This document shows positions 8,932-19,943 of a stretch of 64,000 bases of DNA, in pieces. This DNA is from Chrysophaeum taylorii. Lineage: Eukaryota; Sar; Pelagophyceae; Pelagomonadales; Pelagomonadaceae. Numbering within the stretch: position 1 is the first letter of the stretch; each line of letters opens with the position of its first letter. The notes beneath the pieces were generated by a model. The model made no database searches. It saw only the letters and a list, made by a program, of their open reading frames with translations, and was not told the DNA's origin. Location: NCBI GenBank assembly GCA_029834535.1, contig JAQMWT010000191.1, positions 28,171 to 92,170 on the forward strand, in the 5' to 3' direction. The translations under genes were made by a program, and so were the position numbers.

Positions 8932-10272
8932 ATGGAGGATCAGGAAGTCCTCGCGATGGCACGGTCGTTTGTGGCCAGGAGACGCGGCGGCGGCGGCGGC
9001 CCCAAGGGGCGGCTGCGAGCGGCTCTCGCGCGAGGCCAGCTGCGCGGCACGCCGGGCGCCGTGGACGCGAGGGACGTCGAGGTGACGGAGCTCTCGGCGG
9101 CGGTCGCCGCAGCAGCGTCATCATCATCATCATCAAGCGAAGAAGAAGAAGAAGAACTACTCAGGGCGACGGCCGCCGTGGTCCTGGACCTCCGGCTCCG
9201 CGCCCTCGAGGACGCCTGGCGCACAGTGCGCGTTCCGGCCTCCGTCGCCCCTGAGGCGCGCGAAGAGTGCGAGCTGTTTCGGGCACACGCCGCGATCGTC
9301 GACGGAGCCGCGCGTTTCCGTCACGACCTCGCCTGCGGCCGGCCGGTCGACGCTCTCGCGAATCTCCGCGAGGCCGCGGCCGCCAACCGCTGGGGCCTCG
9401 ACGCCAAGCCCCCCGCGCGAGGACGAGGATTCGCGACGGACGGGATCTCGCGGCACCGGCGCCTCGCCGCCGAACTCGGAGCGAAATCGAGAGCAGCCGT
9501 GTCGTCTTTCGTGCCGCTGCTCGAGGCGGAGAAGGGCACGGTGGCGGCTATCCTCCAGGAGGTATCTCATCTCGAGTCCCCCGAGGTTGAGGCTATTCGC
9601 GACGCGTTGTACGCGAAAATATCCGACCGACGTCTTCGCGAGGCCCTAGAGAACGCGAGCGTCCGAGACGACGGTATCGCGACTCTCGAGGTGGTGGGCG
9701 ACGCGTCTGCGGCGATCGAGGTCGCGGAAACCCTGGGCCCCGCCGACCCCCTCCTCCTCCACGGCGCGTACCTCTTCGAGAACATCAAGCTCGTCGCCCC
9801 CCGCGGCGCCCCGCCTCTTCGCGACCTCGTCGGTTTCGCCGCTGCCGTCGATGCCGCCACCTACGTCGACTGCATCGCCCACTGCGTCGCGCCCTGCGAA
9901 CAATACCTCGCGCGCCGCGCCCTCACCGACGCCCTCATCACGAACCTCGACGCCCGCGACTACGACCGCCTCGCCGACGTCCTTCGACGAGTCTCGGCTA
10001 TGCCGTCCCAGGCTCCACTCCTCGCTGCGCTCCTGCGCACCTCGCGCGCCGCGCTCCTGTGCCGCCACGGTCTGAGCCGCAATCCCCTCGTGCGTCGCCG
10101 CCAGGTCGACGCGATTAACGATCTTCTAGAAAACCGTCGTATCTTCGCGAATAACGAAGACGACCAAGTCGATCCCGCCTCGAAACCTACGCTCGAGACC
10201 GTGCTGGACGTCCTTCAGAGGGCCACGACTGACTTGCGTTGCCTCGTCCACAGCAACCATCCTGTCTCCTGA
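8932..10272 (+). CDS. Hypothetical alpha-helical protein
   Basis: A 446-residue, Ala/Arg/Glu-rich, helical, soluble protein. Residues about 65-80 are a Ser run followed by a Glu run encoded by TCA/GAA triplets. The rest is long amphipathic helices with Leu repeats (for example near 215-260). No known motif, signal peptide or membrane segment is seen. The start lies 60 bp after the oxidoreductase stop. Immediately upstream, 8895-8927 has the shape of a 33-nt intron (GTATGT, a CTAAA branch-like site, a T run, CACAG), so the leader may be spliced. Confidence 0.65.
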   Translation: MEDQEVLAMARSFVARRRGGGGGPKGRLRAALARGQLRGTPGAVDARDVEVTELSAAVAAAASSSSSSSEEEEEELLRATAAVVLDLRLRALEDAWRTVRVPASVAPEAREECELFRAHAAIVDGAARFRHDLACGRPVDALANLREAAAANRWGLDAKPPARGRGFATDGISRHRRLAAELGAKSRAAVSSFVPLLEAEKGTVAAILQEVSHLESPEVEAIRDALYAKISDRRLREALENASVRDDGIATLEVVGDASAAIEVAETLGPADPLLLHGAYLFENIKLVAPRGAPPLRDLVGFAAAVDAATYVDCIAHCVAPCEQYLARRALTDALITNLDARDYDRLADVLRRVSAMPSQAPLLAALLRTSRAALLCRHGLSRNPLVRRRQVDAINDLLENRRIFANNEDDQVDPASKPTLETVLDVLQRATTDLRCLVHSNHPVS

Positions 10273-11090
10273 GTCTCCTCGTACATAGGACGACCTATAT
10301 GCGCTGAACCGCGATGGCCGTGCCTCAACGACGCCGTCTCCTTCGTGCGTGGGCCGGTTCGGCCCGTTGATTTTTCAGTGTCAGAACGAGTGGCGCAAAC
10401 ACCTGTTGGCTTTCCTCCTCAAATGGGCAGCGCGTCGGGAAAAGCGGGCTTATTAACCTAGTCGCCATGGCGTGCGCTCTCATGCGTGTACGCACGCCTC
10501 CGCGGCAGCTTTCCACACCATGATCTTTGTCGGACGCAGCGCGACGACGACGACGACGCGGACAGTGTTGGGATCCGCTTAACAGTCAGAATGAGTGCCG
10601 CTCAACCCGGCTGACGCACCGCTCGTGCATACCGTACACAGCTCGCGTGTTGCGCGCTTTTTTGTGGTTTGACGTTATTTTAACGATAGTAGTAGTACTG
10701 GTGATTGATGAGCTGAACCGCTGTATTTTTGAGCATCTTTCATCGATATAATATCTTCGGCCTTGGGAGTTCTGGTTGTGGCTTGTGTCCGCTAATTCGC
10801 GGCGAACACCCCGAAAGAAGCGCGACTGAAAGAATCGAGGGATTTTGTCTCTCGCCCTCGTGCAAGCTGTTTCAGGCGGATTCCTTACATCCCATTTTTT
10901 TGCTGCCGTCATGCAGAGAGGTAAGGACGATGTACAAAGCTTATCCATTCTGGCTCTTTGAGCCTGGGCGTTGCTTACCGAGCCGGGCTGTCGTCGCCGA
11001 TGAGGTGGTAACTAGTCATATGGTTCGGGTAATGTTGTTAGCTCTGAAAAAGCCACAAGAAGTAAATGACTGCCAAAGACGGGGGGTATT

Positions 11091-11122
<32 letters not shown>

Positions 11123-11589
11123 CACCCGCTTCGCCGGCGTTGCCCGCCTTTCCTCAGTTTAATAATAACTAGTGTGCCCTTTGTTGCCTACGACCGCAAC
11201 GCGCGATCATCGCGAGCAAAGTCCACGCGAGCTCCCTTCAGCGCAGAGGATGACTAAGGAACGCGGGTGTCTCGCGCCGAGGCCCAAGATCCCCAAGGAG
11301 ACTGGACCGATGTTAATTAAAAGATCCTGAAATACACCCAAATTTTTGATGGTCCCGGTCTACTTTGGAACGATGAATACGCCAGATCGATAAAATTTGC
11401 ATTTCAAGGCACTCCCTGTGGGTCTGGTCGTCGCGTGCACGCATGAAAGTGGGTGAAGAAGAGCAATATGCATATCTACGGGTCCATGGAAGTTAAAACG
11501 ACGTCCATTGATTCTATGAACAAATTTGACTGGCGAGGCAGGTCTGCGGAACATCCGCGGCCGGCATCAGCAATCAGCACCGTCATCCA
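10273..11589. other. Gene-poor region with simple repeats
   Basis: No supported gene. It contains a CAG run (about 11093-11120) that lengthens an otherwise unconvincing forward frame. A pyrimidine-flanked AT-richer patch lies at 10660-10760, and the ATCC tetranucleotide run begins at the right edge. GC content is lower than in flanking genes. Confidence 0.4.
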
Positions 11590-13451
11590 TCCATCCATCC
11601 ATTCATAAACCCGCGAGTCCTTCGTCATTGATCCCGTCGTTCTGCTCGCTCTCATCATCCTCGTCGTCCTTATCATCGTATTCATCGTCCGCCAACTCAA
11701 AGCGTCAGGAGCTGGGCTTGGTATCGTTGAAGAACATCGGTCCGCCTCGAGCCATCCAGCGAAGCCGTCATCGTACTTGGCAAACACAAGCCCAGCCTTA
11801 TCTTCCGGCGTCCTTTATTGGAATTCAACGTCGAGATCGTCTCAATGACGCCGGGCATCCCAGCAGACGCCTGGATGGACAGCCATCTCTAGAGCACCTC
11901 GAGCCGCCTGAAAACCAAACTCGCCATCGATCGTCGGAAGTTAAGAGCGACGAGTCGGTCGCCGCTTCCGCTTCTTCGATGCGAATCGCGGCGCGGCACT
12001 CGAGCTACTCGTCGCTCGCGGGCCGCCGAGACCCGAGGTCGAGGCGCTGCGCCGTCGCAAAGGATGGGCAGTTGCCGCGCGCGCGTTCCCGGCACAACCC
12101 CTCCGTCAAGAGCTCGCGACGCTCCGACTTAAGGAAGTCGTAAACGTGCTTCTCGGCGATGCTAGCCTTGCCGACGGCCGCGTCGTATGAGGACGTATAG
12201 GACTTGGGCCTGAGGTCCTCGATGCCAACGCTCCACCGTTCAACGTTCGCCTTGAGCTCCTTCATCCGCACGACGGGCAGCTGCTGCTCGAGGGTGGTGT
12301 CGAGGTGCGCGTTGGCGGTCGAGGTCTTGGACTTGCTACCCGGCGCGAGCGGGGCCTCGTCGTCGAGGAGAAAAGGCGTCGCGAGCCGTGTCGGAGTCGG
12401 CGATCAACCGCTCGAGCACCTTTTCCAAAGCCTTCGCGCATCTGGCCTGGTGGCGGTCCATGATGGCGCGCGCTTGGGGTCCACGCCATGTTTCCTACGG
12501 CTAAGACGAGCTGCCTCGATGACGGCCAGCCCAACGTCGGCGCCGAGATCGTCGAGATGCTCTCGAAGCCTCCGTTCTTCAGCGTCTCGGATCACTAACA
12601 TCGGCGTCAGCACTTTTCCGGCGCATCACAGCACAAATATCGGCGCTGAACGACCGAAGACGTTGTCGATCTGGCACGAGACGACGCCGCCGGACACGCT
12701 TTCGACATGCATATTGGAGCACATCCTGGCGTAGTAATCGAAGGAGCCGAACTCGCCCTCGACGCGATTCGTGTTGTTACGGCGCGAGCCCCTCGCAGGC
12801 CTGCTGCAACTCCGAGGTCTTTGTGGCAGCGGCGAGGTCGCCGTCGTCGACGTAGCGCGTGGCCTGGCCATTCTTGAAGGTGTGGATGCAGCCAAGGCTT
12901 CGATTACCTGGAATTACGTGGTCTTGATTTCCGGATTGTCGTCTACGTCGAGTCGAACGTCGTAAAGCCGCACGCGTGGCCGCGAAGTCGGTGATCTTCG
13001 TCCGACCGTCGACCGACAGTCTGATCGACGCAGCCCCCCGCGCGAGAAAATTGGCATAGGCCTCCACGTCGGAAGCCTCGCACTCTGCTGTCGCCACGAT
13101 CTGTGGGTAATCCTGGCACCTCTCGAGGAATGTGAGCTGACGCTTGTTGATTCGCTTCTTTTCGAGGACGGACCAGTCGCCGAGGTCGTGGGAGGCGGCG
13201 AAGAAGCGGACGGGTACGGCGAGCGTGTCGTGGATGACCCCCCGGCCCTCCCGAACATCGTTCAGGCTTCTTGGCAACGCAACAGACGCGTGGGGGGGGA
13301 GTTTGAATGACGTCACCCTTGCCCTCAACCCCTTAGCTGTCTGTCGCATTTAAAAAAAAAACCAGAGCAACCTGCCCTCTTATTACCCCCGCCCTCTTAT
13401 TACTCTTACTAATCAGGGGGCAATCGTACCCAACATCTTTGACGTCAGCGG

Positions 13452-13466
13452 ATATATATATATAGC
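13452..13466 (+). promoter_or_regulatory. TATA-like element
   Basis: GGATATATATATATAG at about 13450-13466 is preceded by a cAMP-response-like TGACGTCA at 13440. A few bases downstream is an ATG at 13487, opening a 28-codon frame, and then the acidic frame at 13653. The spacing fits a core promoter for a rightward transcript, but no product is certain. Confidence 0.3.
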
Positions 13467-13652
13467 GAATCCAATACAAAAGAGGCGATGGCGGCGCCGG
13501 CTGCCACAGGAGGCCCCATCCTCCTTCGTAGCTTGCCCAAACCAGTCACCGGGCTTGGGATCGACCTCGACTAGTCAACTTTGGGCAAGCTAGGACGGAG
13601 GGAGCGCTCATCGCCTGGCCGTCAGGCCGTTCGCCGTGCAGCTGCCCCGAAA

Positions 13653-13862
13653 ATGGCTGCGATGGAGACGGATGACGACTTGGCGAGAATGTGGGAGTGC
13701 GAAAACGACCCGGGCGAGCCTGGCTCAGCTCCAAAGGTCGACATCGACGACGCCTTGGGCGTCAACGACGTCGTGGATCGCGTCTGGCGCCTCGCCCCAA
13801 GGGGTCGTTGCCTCACCCCAACCGAAGACAATGCTGACACTACCAATAATATGACTGACTAA
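13653..13862 (+). CDS. Short acidic hypothetical protein
   Basis: A 69-codon frame starting MAAMETDDDLARMWECENDP, acidic and Asp-rich, without recognisable motif. It lies on the strand opposite the broken SAP-motif ORF and downstream of the TATA-like element. An in-frame upstream extension to 13581 lacks an ATG. Splicing from the mini-frame at 13487 is possible. It may be spurious. Confidence 0.2.
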   Translation: MAAMETDDDLARMWECENDPGEPGSAPKVDIDDALGVNDVVDRVWRLAPRGRCLTPTEDNADTTNNMTD

Positions 13863-15626
13863 GGAGGAGCTGCGGCGCGGAGGCGACGAGAAGCTAACCA
13901 CCCCTTGAGAGCCTCGAGGGCGTAAGGGAGCTCGTCTTTCGCGCGCTGAAGTCTGTCCTCGCGAGGATCGTTGCTGTAGTCACCCTCGATGGCGTCCAGT
14001 TTTATCAGCCACTCGTCGATGAATTTGTTCGTATCTTCCTACGATTTCGCGGCGTAGCTGGCTGCCAGCCGCTCATTTTCTGTCTCTTGGCCGCGACAAC
14101 CGGCCTCGCGACCAGCGCCGCGGCCAACACCGGAAGTGGCGACCTCGTCTCTCCGACGACAGTCTGTGGAGTGCTGTGATACAGCAAGAGATTGTCTCGT
14201 ACGTTTCGACGTTGGCGACTTGGCGTGCACGAGCGAACCGGCCGTGAAGGGCGTTGTTGATCTCGATATCCTCTTCGTCAGCAGCGGCGCAGCTCGAAGC
14301 AAGGGAGCGAAGGAAGGCGGGGAAGTGCGCGCGGTAATGCAGCATACGTTCCTGCTGCAGCAACATAAGCTTGCGCACCTGCGGCTTGCTCGCGGCGAGT
14401 ACTTGCAGGACCATGAGTGGGAAGGTTTGCATAAACGGAAGGAGGTCGCCTTTCACCCACTCTTCGAATGGAACAGTAGCGGTACGCAGCTCTATGTCGA
14501 GCAGGATCCACAGCATCTCGAACCTTGGCGACCGCTGGCAGGCTGCCGCCACAGCGGGATCGTCCGGCTGCTCGTCGCCAATCCCAGACACACGGCGCGC
14601 GCACCTGATCCACTCGTCGCGCACGCTCCCCCGGCAGGCCAGCCGAGGGCCTTACCGTCAAATCGTAGGAACGCGTTGTAGAGTGTCTGCTTTATGCGAA
14701 AGAGCGACATCTTTGCTTCCGTCTCGTTAGCCAAAGCCGCCGGCTGCGCCCGCCCTTCATTTTCTTCCTCCGCCAGGGCCCAGAGTCGGTCCGCCATGTC
14801 CTTTTTCAATCCGTGGTGGCGTCCGCGCCAAGTAGCAGCAGCTCCTCGCGTAGCTCAGCGCAGTTCAGCCTGGTGACCTGGCTCTTCAAGTCAAATCGCC
14901 AGCCGCTCCTCGAAGCATCGCCTCCAGTCATATCTGCAACAGCTTCGCACAGGATGTCCTTGATCGAGTCCCTGGCCAGTCGCGAGACGGGCACGTCGTC
15001 AGGGCTGGCAATGGTGTCGGCCTCCTCCAACGGCAAATCCAACGGCATGAGGCCGTTCGCGATCGTGTCATTCAGCGCTCGCAAGTTCTCCAAATGGTCC
15101 TACTCTGCCTCGATCGCCGCGGTCCACACGGGCGGCAGCATCTGGGTCGTCCCCGCCGTCGCGCTCGGCTCGGCAGCTCTCTCGATCTCCACTCGCCGCT
15201 ACTTCATCAAATCGTCGAACTTCTCCCCGAGCTTTGCGGCGAGTTTCGCCCACTTTTCTTTGGCGTACGGAAGCGTGTCCTGGAAGAGCGGGATGAAGAA
15301 GAATTGAAGATACGGTCGGTGCTGGAGGATGCTCTCGAGGACGTGCTTGCGGTTCCGCAGCTTCGGCCAAACATGGAAGATGTTCCGAGGATTGAGGTCC
15401 CGGACTCGCTCGACAAGCGACGGCTCCGCAGGCTCCACGCCCTCCCCATCTGCGTCGACCTCGTCGTGGCCCTCCACGAGCACCACCTCCTCGTCGTCAG
15501 GCATTTTACGTTCAGAGTGCCAGAGTGGCAAGTTGAGGTGTGACGCGACAGTCACATACTAAAGATTAACTCTATGCGGGTTTTAGCGTTAGGTAGGCGT
15601 TCTCCCCGCTGATTGGTAAGAGTAAC

Positions 15627-15951
15627 TATGGCGGCACAGAAAAACCACTCCCGACCCCCTGGTGACAAAAGGGGTACTCACCGACTCGTCCTAGACCTCA
15701 CTGAACGAGGAAAACACGGACTCGGGGTCGGATATGCTCGCCACACACCTTGCTCACGCTCACCAAGCCTCTCAACAAGATGGAGAGATGGTATATGAAA
15801 GCAAGAATGCTACAAGAATACTGCAAGAATGCTTCTCACAAGAGAGAGAGGTATGATGTCACTAGGAAGCGAGGGGAAGGCGTCCCGTTGAACGGGTATT
15901 AAGCCTCGAGAAAGGAGGGTAAAGCCTTAACGGTCAGGAGTTGCCGCCACA
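15627..15951 (-). repeat. 3' LTR of the gypsy element
   Basis: On the element strand it runs from TGTGGCGGCAACTCC to GTGCCGCCATA. The ends form an imperfect terminal inverted repeat (TGTGGCGGCA/TGCCGCCATA). It aligns with 24235-24563 over its whole length; differences cluster in the 100 bp at the element-strand 5' end. The first 220 bp on the plus strand differ at only about five positions. Confidence 0.92.
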
Positions 15952-16038
15952 GGACTCCCCTGGTGAGAATACGAGCTGCCCTCAGCGAGTCCGGCGAGAA
16001 GCACGAGCCTTGGCTGAATGAGCGTCTCGGGAACGTAT

Positions 16039-18348
16039 CTACTTGTAGACACGTTCAACGACAGGTTCGGGAGCGCGTCCACTACGCAAAGTGAACGTAG
16101 GAATCAACACATCGATCTCATGCGGGGCGAAGTCGGTGACACAAGGAGTGGTACTGTTGTTGACCTTGGTCTTGTCGGTGAAGCTGCGACCGTCCACGTC
16201 CTTGTATTTTGGCTTAAGCTTGCGAGTAGAGAGATGTGAGGTAGGCTTGTAATAAGAAACCTTGTCATGGGGACCAAGATCAGCATAGAAATGCAGAGCG
16301 ACTCGATCATTCACAAAATCATAGGGTTCATAAACTTCAGCGACGTAAATCTTCTTTCGCCAATCGGACCGTTTGTTATTCGGAATCCGAAAGATAACGA
16401 ACTTACCATGCTTGTAATCATCCCGAAAGGTCTCCTTGGGCTTGGGCACAGCTCGATCGACCACTGGAGAAACCATCACAGGGGTGATCTGGCTAACATG
16501 AACACAACGGCGTTCAGGAGGAGAATCAAGAGACTCAATCCTGTAAGTGACCGGGGACAAGCCTTCCAAAATACGAATGGACCGCGCCATTTCGGTCGAA
16601 GCTTGTTCTGAAGAAAAGGGGTGTAGAGCAGAACATGTGAACCTTCTTCATACTCCACATCGACATGGTCCGCATTGTAGGCGAGACGTTGTTTACGAAA
16701 AGCCTTCTCACGAGCTTCGTTCACCGTAGCGGTATAGAACTTCAGCCTCTCGCGAGCCTCTGCCACAACATCGGAGCGAGTTTTCGGCAGGCGGCGGACA
16801 TCAAGATCCATAATCGTGTAATCGGCTGGCAATAAAGGCTGCCGGTTAAGACGAAGCATGAAAGGTGAGATCTGAGTTCCCGGAATAAACTTACGATTGT
16901 AGCAAAAAGCAATGTACTCCGCGAATTCGGGCCATTCCGTGATCTTGCGGTTTTGAAGGCACGCACGGAGGAAAGCCTTGACAAAGCGGTTGACCCTTTC
17001 CGCAGGATTAGCCTGAGCATGATGCGGAATCGTGGTACTATACCGAACATTGAAGAGATGACAAAACTCTTCCATCAACTTGTTGACGACCTCTTTCCCA
17101 TTGTCGGTACGAATCCTCTGAGGTATATAACCTTTGAGTAATATATTCGCGACAAAAGACTCGAGGATTGACTCAGCAGTCTTATGGTGTAGTACGTCAA
17201 GAATCAAGAAATGAGAAAATGGATCAAAAAAGATGATCAGATATGTCTCGGGACCAGCACTGGGCAAAGGTCCGAACAAATCCATACAAAGGACGGCGCA
17301 ATCACCATCATACACCGGTTGCTGAAGCAGACCTGCTCTCTTTGGTTCAGGCGTACGAGCTTTCTTGCACACTATGCAACCAGCAATGTAAGCACCCACC
17401 TCATTAGACATGTGGGGCCACCAAAAATCGTTCAAGTATCGACTGCACTGTACTTTGACGACCCATGTGACCACCATTGAGAGGTGTGCCGTGGTACAAT
17501 CGGATGATGCGCGTCCGTAAAGTTCGGGGTGCGACTATCATCGGGTGCAAGTCGGGTGCGGCACGGTAGAGAACTCCTTTCACCACTTGATAGCGATAAT
17601 TGGCTCCGTACCGACGAAGAGAATGGCCCTGAGCCATGCGATAACGAATGTCCTCGCAAGTAGCATCAGTGATCTGCTCTTTGGCTATCTCTTCCAAAGT
17701 CAAATTATCCGGAATCTTGTCGATGTACTCTTGGTAATCATCGGCATCACGGAAAATACTAGGCTGGGTCTGCAGACGTTGCTTCTGACGTTGTTTCGTA
17801 GCATGAGACGTGACCAATTGCATCGGATCATCGAGGTCTTCTTCTTCTTCCTCCACAGGCAACTCAGTCGTAACAAACGACAGAATGATATGGCACCCAG
17901 GTGAAGGTACTCCTTCATCATCGACAGGGCGAGGAAGTTCTTTGCACACTAGGTACGCTTGGTTCAAGGGTTCACCAAACTCGCCCGTCTCGATGACATG
18001 ATCTGTAGGATTGCGAGAGAGACAGTCAGGGATACTCATTCCCGGCGACTTCCCTGGTTTGTAACCCAATTCAGGATCAAAGTTGGCGAGCCGCATCGCC
18101 CATCGAGCCAACTGCCCAGACGAGTGCTTCGCCTTTCGTAAAAACGTCAAGTTGCGATGATCCGTTTCAAGGATCGTCTTGTGACCTTCGATATAAGAGC
18201 GCAAATGCTCAAGAGACAGAATAATAACTGCCAGCAGCTCTAGCCGGCGAGGCTCATAGTTCCGCATTTCTTTCGGCACAGCTAGGCTCCAATACTCAAT
18301 TACTCGTTCCTCTCGTGTCACCTTGTCGGTTTCGTCCTTGACTTCCAC
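16039..18348 (-). pseudogene. RNase H and integrase part of gypsy pol
   Basis: Three overlapping minus-strand frames (18348-17404, 17477-16476, 16590-16039) read as one protein with frameshifts near 17440 and 16560. RNase H shows TDHRNLTFL and LARWAMRLANF. An H-H-C-C zinc-binding unit spans the first junction (YHGTPLNGGH, then CIVCKK). The integrase core has D (CMDLFGPLP), D (RTDNGKE) and E (NPAERVNR). The tail reads KWRGPF followed by a GPY/F-like block, then a basic C-terminal domain of about 150 residues with no chromodomain that I can see. It would insert the cDNA into the genome. The frameshifts make this copy inactive. Confidence 0.88.
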
Positions 18349-19862
18349 GAGCTGAAAAGATACGCGCCCAGACCATCCTTGGAAGCATCCGAGCGGATCT
18401 GAAAAGGAAGATCGTAGTCAGGATGATAAACTCCGCGAGAGTCCACCAAAGCTTCGATGATCGTGTCCCATGCCTTTTGGCACTCAGGCGTCCACTCAAA
18501 CTTAACGCCTTCAAGACACAATCGCCTAAGCGGCTCCACAATCTTCGAATAATTCTTCACATATCGGCGGCAATAGTTGCTCATGCCAATGAAAGATCGA
18601 ATCTGGGTCTTCGGGGACGTATTAGGCAACGTACCGGGGCATCTGCTGCAACGCTTCTAACGTCTTGGGATTCGGCTTCAAGCCTTCCGGAGTCGAAATG
18701 TGTCCCAGAAACTCGATTTCATCCTTGAGGAGGTGGAACTTCGAAGTTCGTCCACTATATCCTCGCTGCGCTAAATGGCACAACACTTCAATCAAAACTT
18801 GTAAATGTCGATGGAGTTCATCCGATCCCATCATAATATCGTCGACAAACGCGACCAAGTCCTTATACATCCATGTGGACAAATCGCTAGCCATCTGCTT
18901 ACAAAAGAGAGCTCCTGCTGTTTTTACTCCTAGAGGCAAGCGCAAGAAACTATGGGCTCCAAGTGGACTAACCATCGTAACGGCGTCCTGAGCGGCGGCG
19001 TCCAAACGTAGGTTATGATAACCCCATCGAATATCAATGCACGTCCGCCAACGGCGCATGGCAAGAAAAGCCAAAGCATCATCTTGACGAATATTCGGCC
19101 AACTGTCATTGACCAGCTGATCATTGAGCTGACGCAAGTCAACTGCAGCACGAAAAGCATTCGACGTCCCGGCCTCTGCTCCCTTCTTAGGCAGCATCAG
19201 TACAGGGAATCCCCACGGAGAGTTCGCCGGTCGGATGACTCCATCGCGACACCACTCGGTGATCTGCTTTCTGAGACACTCGAGCTTTGCTGGCGTAACC
19301 TATAAGGCGTCATCTTGATCGGTCGTGGGTTTGCGTCTTTAAACCGTAGAGAAACCGGTGGCGAGTCCACGGGTCTCATAATCGGATCAAAAAAAGCCCA
19401 CGCGTATTGCACGCAGTGGCTCAACATCGTCTTCGCATCATCATCCAGATGCGTGTTGTCGGGAATTCCCAGATCTCGAACAACCTTTTCGACTTCTTCC
19501 TTCGTCGGAATTACGATTTTCATCGCATCATTGTCCTTGACGTGCTCGGGAGTCTGCGGTAACGGTACACCGTCCGCATCGCGCGGTGCATCCTTCCATG
19601 GCACATCGAACTTTTCTTCGTATTTGAACCTCACCTCAGGGTGGCTCTTATTGATCTTTTCACCTTTGACGCGCACATTCGGCTTGCTCCTTACTTTCGG
19701 CTCCTGTTCAGGTTCAGGATGGGGCGGAACGTCCTTTTTTGATTGTCGGGGGGACCCAGCAGAAAAAGCATAAGCCGTCCCCGGCGCATCTGTTGGAAGC
19801 GGAAGCATAGGGACTTCTGGCGATTCCCATTTAGTGGGATCCTGGAGATCATCTTTTGACAC
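18318..19862 (-). pseudogene. Reverse transcriptase of the gypsy element
   Basis: Frames 19862-19197, then 19305-18622, then 18629-18318 join through two single-base shifts (near 19305 and 18635). Motifs in order: KMTPYRL entry, WGFPVLMLPKK, R-A-A-V-D-L-R-Q-L-N (catalytic Asp), FLRLPLGVKTAG, and the active site FVDDIMMG. Then FLGHISTPEGL and a connection block with RSFIGMSNYCRRYV. This is the standard order for Ty3/gypsy RT. An N-terminal linker of about 150 residues rich in Pro/Lys/Glu precedes it and follows the methyltransferase frame. Confidence 0.9.
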
Positions 19863-19943
19863 CCACTTAACGACACGAGTACGCGTATTTACAGCGGAAT
19901 CTGTACGTGACGAAAGGTGGTGTCGGAGATTCGCAAATACTGC

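Larger units (their letters stand above)
11590..15504 (-). pseudogene. Frame-broken large ORF with SAP-like motif; probable mobile-element relic
   Basis: Minus-strand frames switch repeatedly but give consistently protein-like sequence over about 3.9 kb. It starts at the ATG at 15504 with an acidic N-terminus (MPDDEEVVLVEGHDEVDADG). A helical block follows (NIFHVWPKLRNRKHVLESIL). A SAP-like helix-turn-helix comes near 14850-14760 (LNCAELREELLLLGAD, then KKDMADRLWAL after a stop). Further blocks lie at 14624-14073, 14037-13895 (FIDEWLIKLDAIEGD), 13349-12777, 12780-12404 (NRVEGEFGSFDYYARM) and 12271-12005. The C-terminus has a KYDDG segment and an Asp/Glu tail. SAP motifs bind DNA, but I cannot name the family. 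At least six stops or frameshifts show it is not functional as read. Heavy intron content or poor sequence quality are alternatives. Confidence 0.5.

Noticed and set aside
10729-11172. 147-codon forward frame ending in a Gln run
   Set aside because: The Gln run comes from a CAG microsatellite and the rest has no coding character.
12777-13349. Protein-kinase-like motif (DGRTKITDFA)
   Set aside because: No glycine loop, VAIK lysine or HRD loop nearby; the resemblance to D-F-G is accidental.
15622-15626. Target-site duplication for the gypsy element
   Set aside because: The 5-bp flanks GTAAC and CCGAG do not match.
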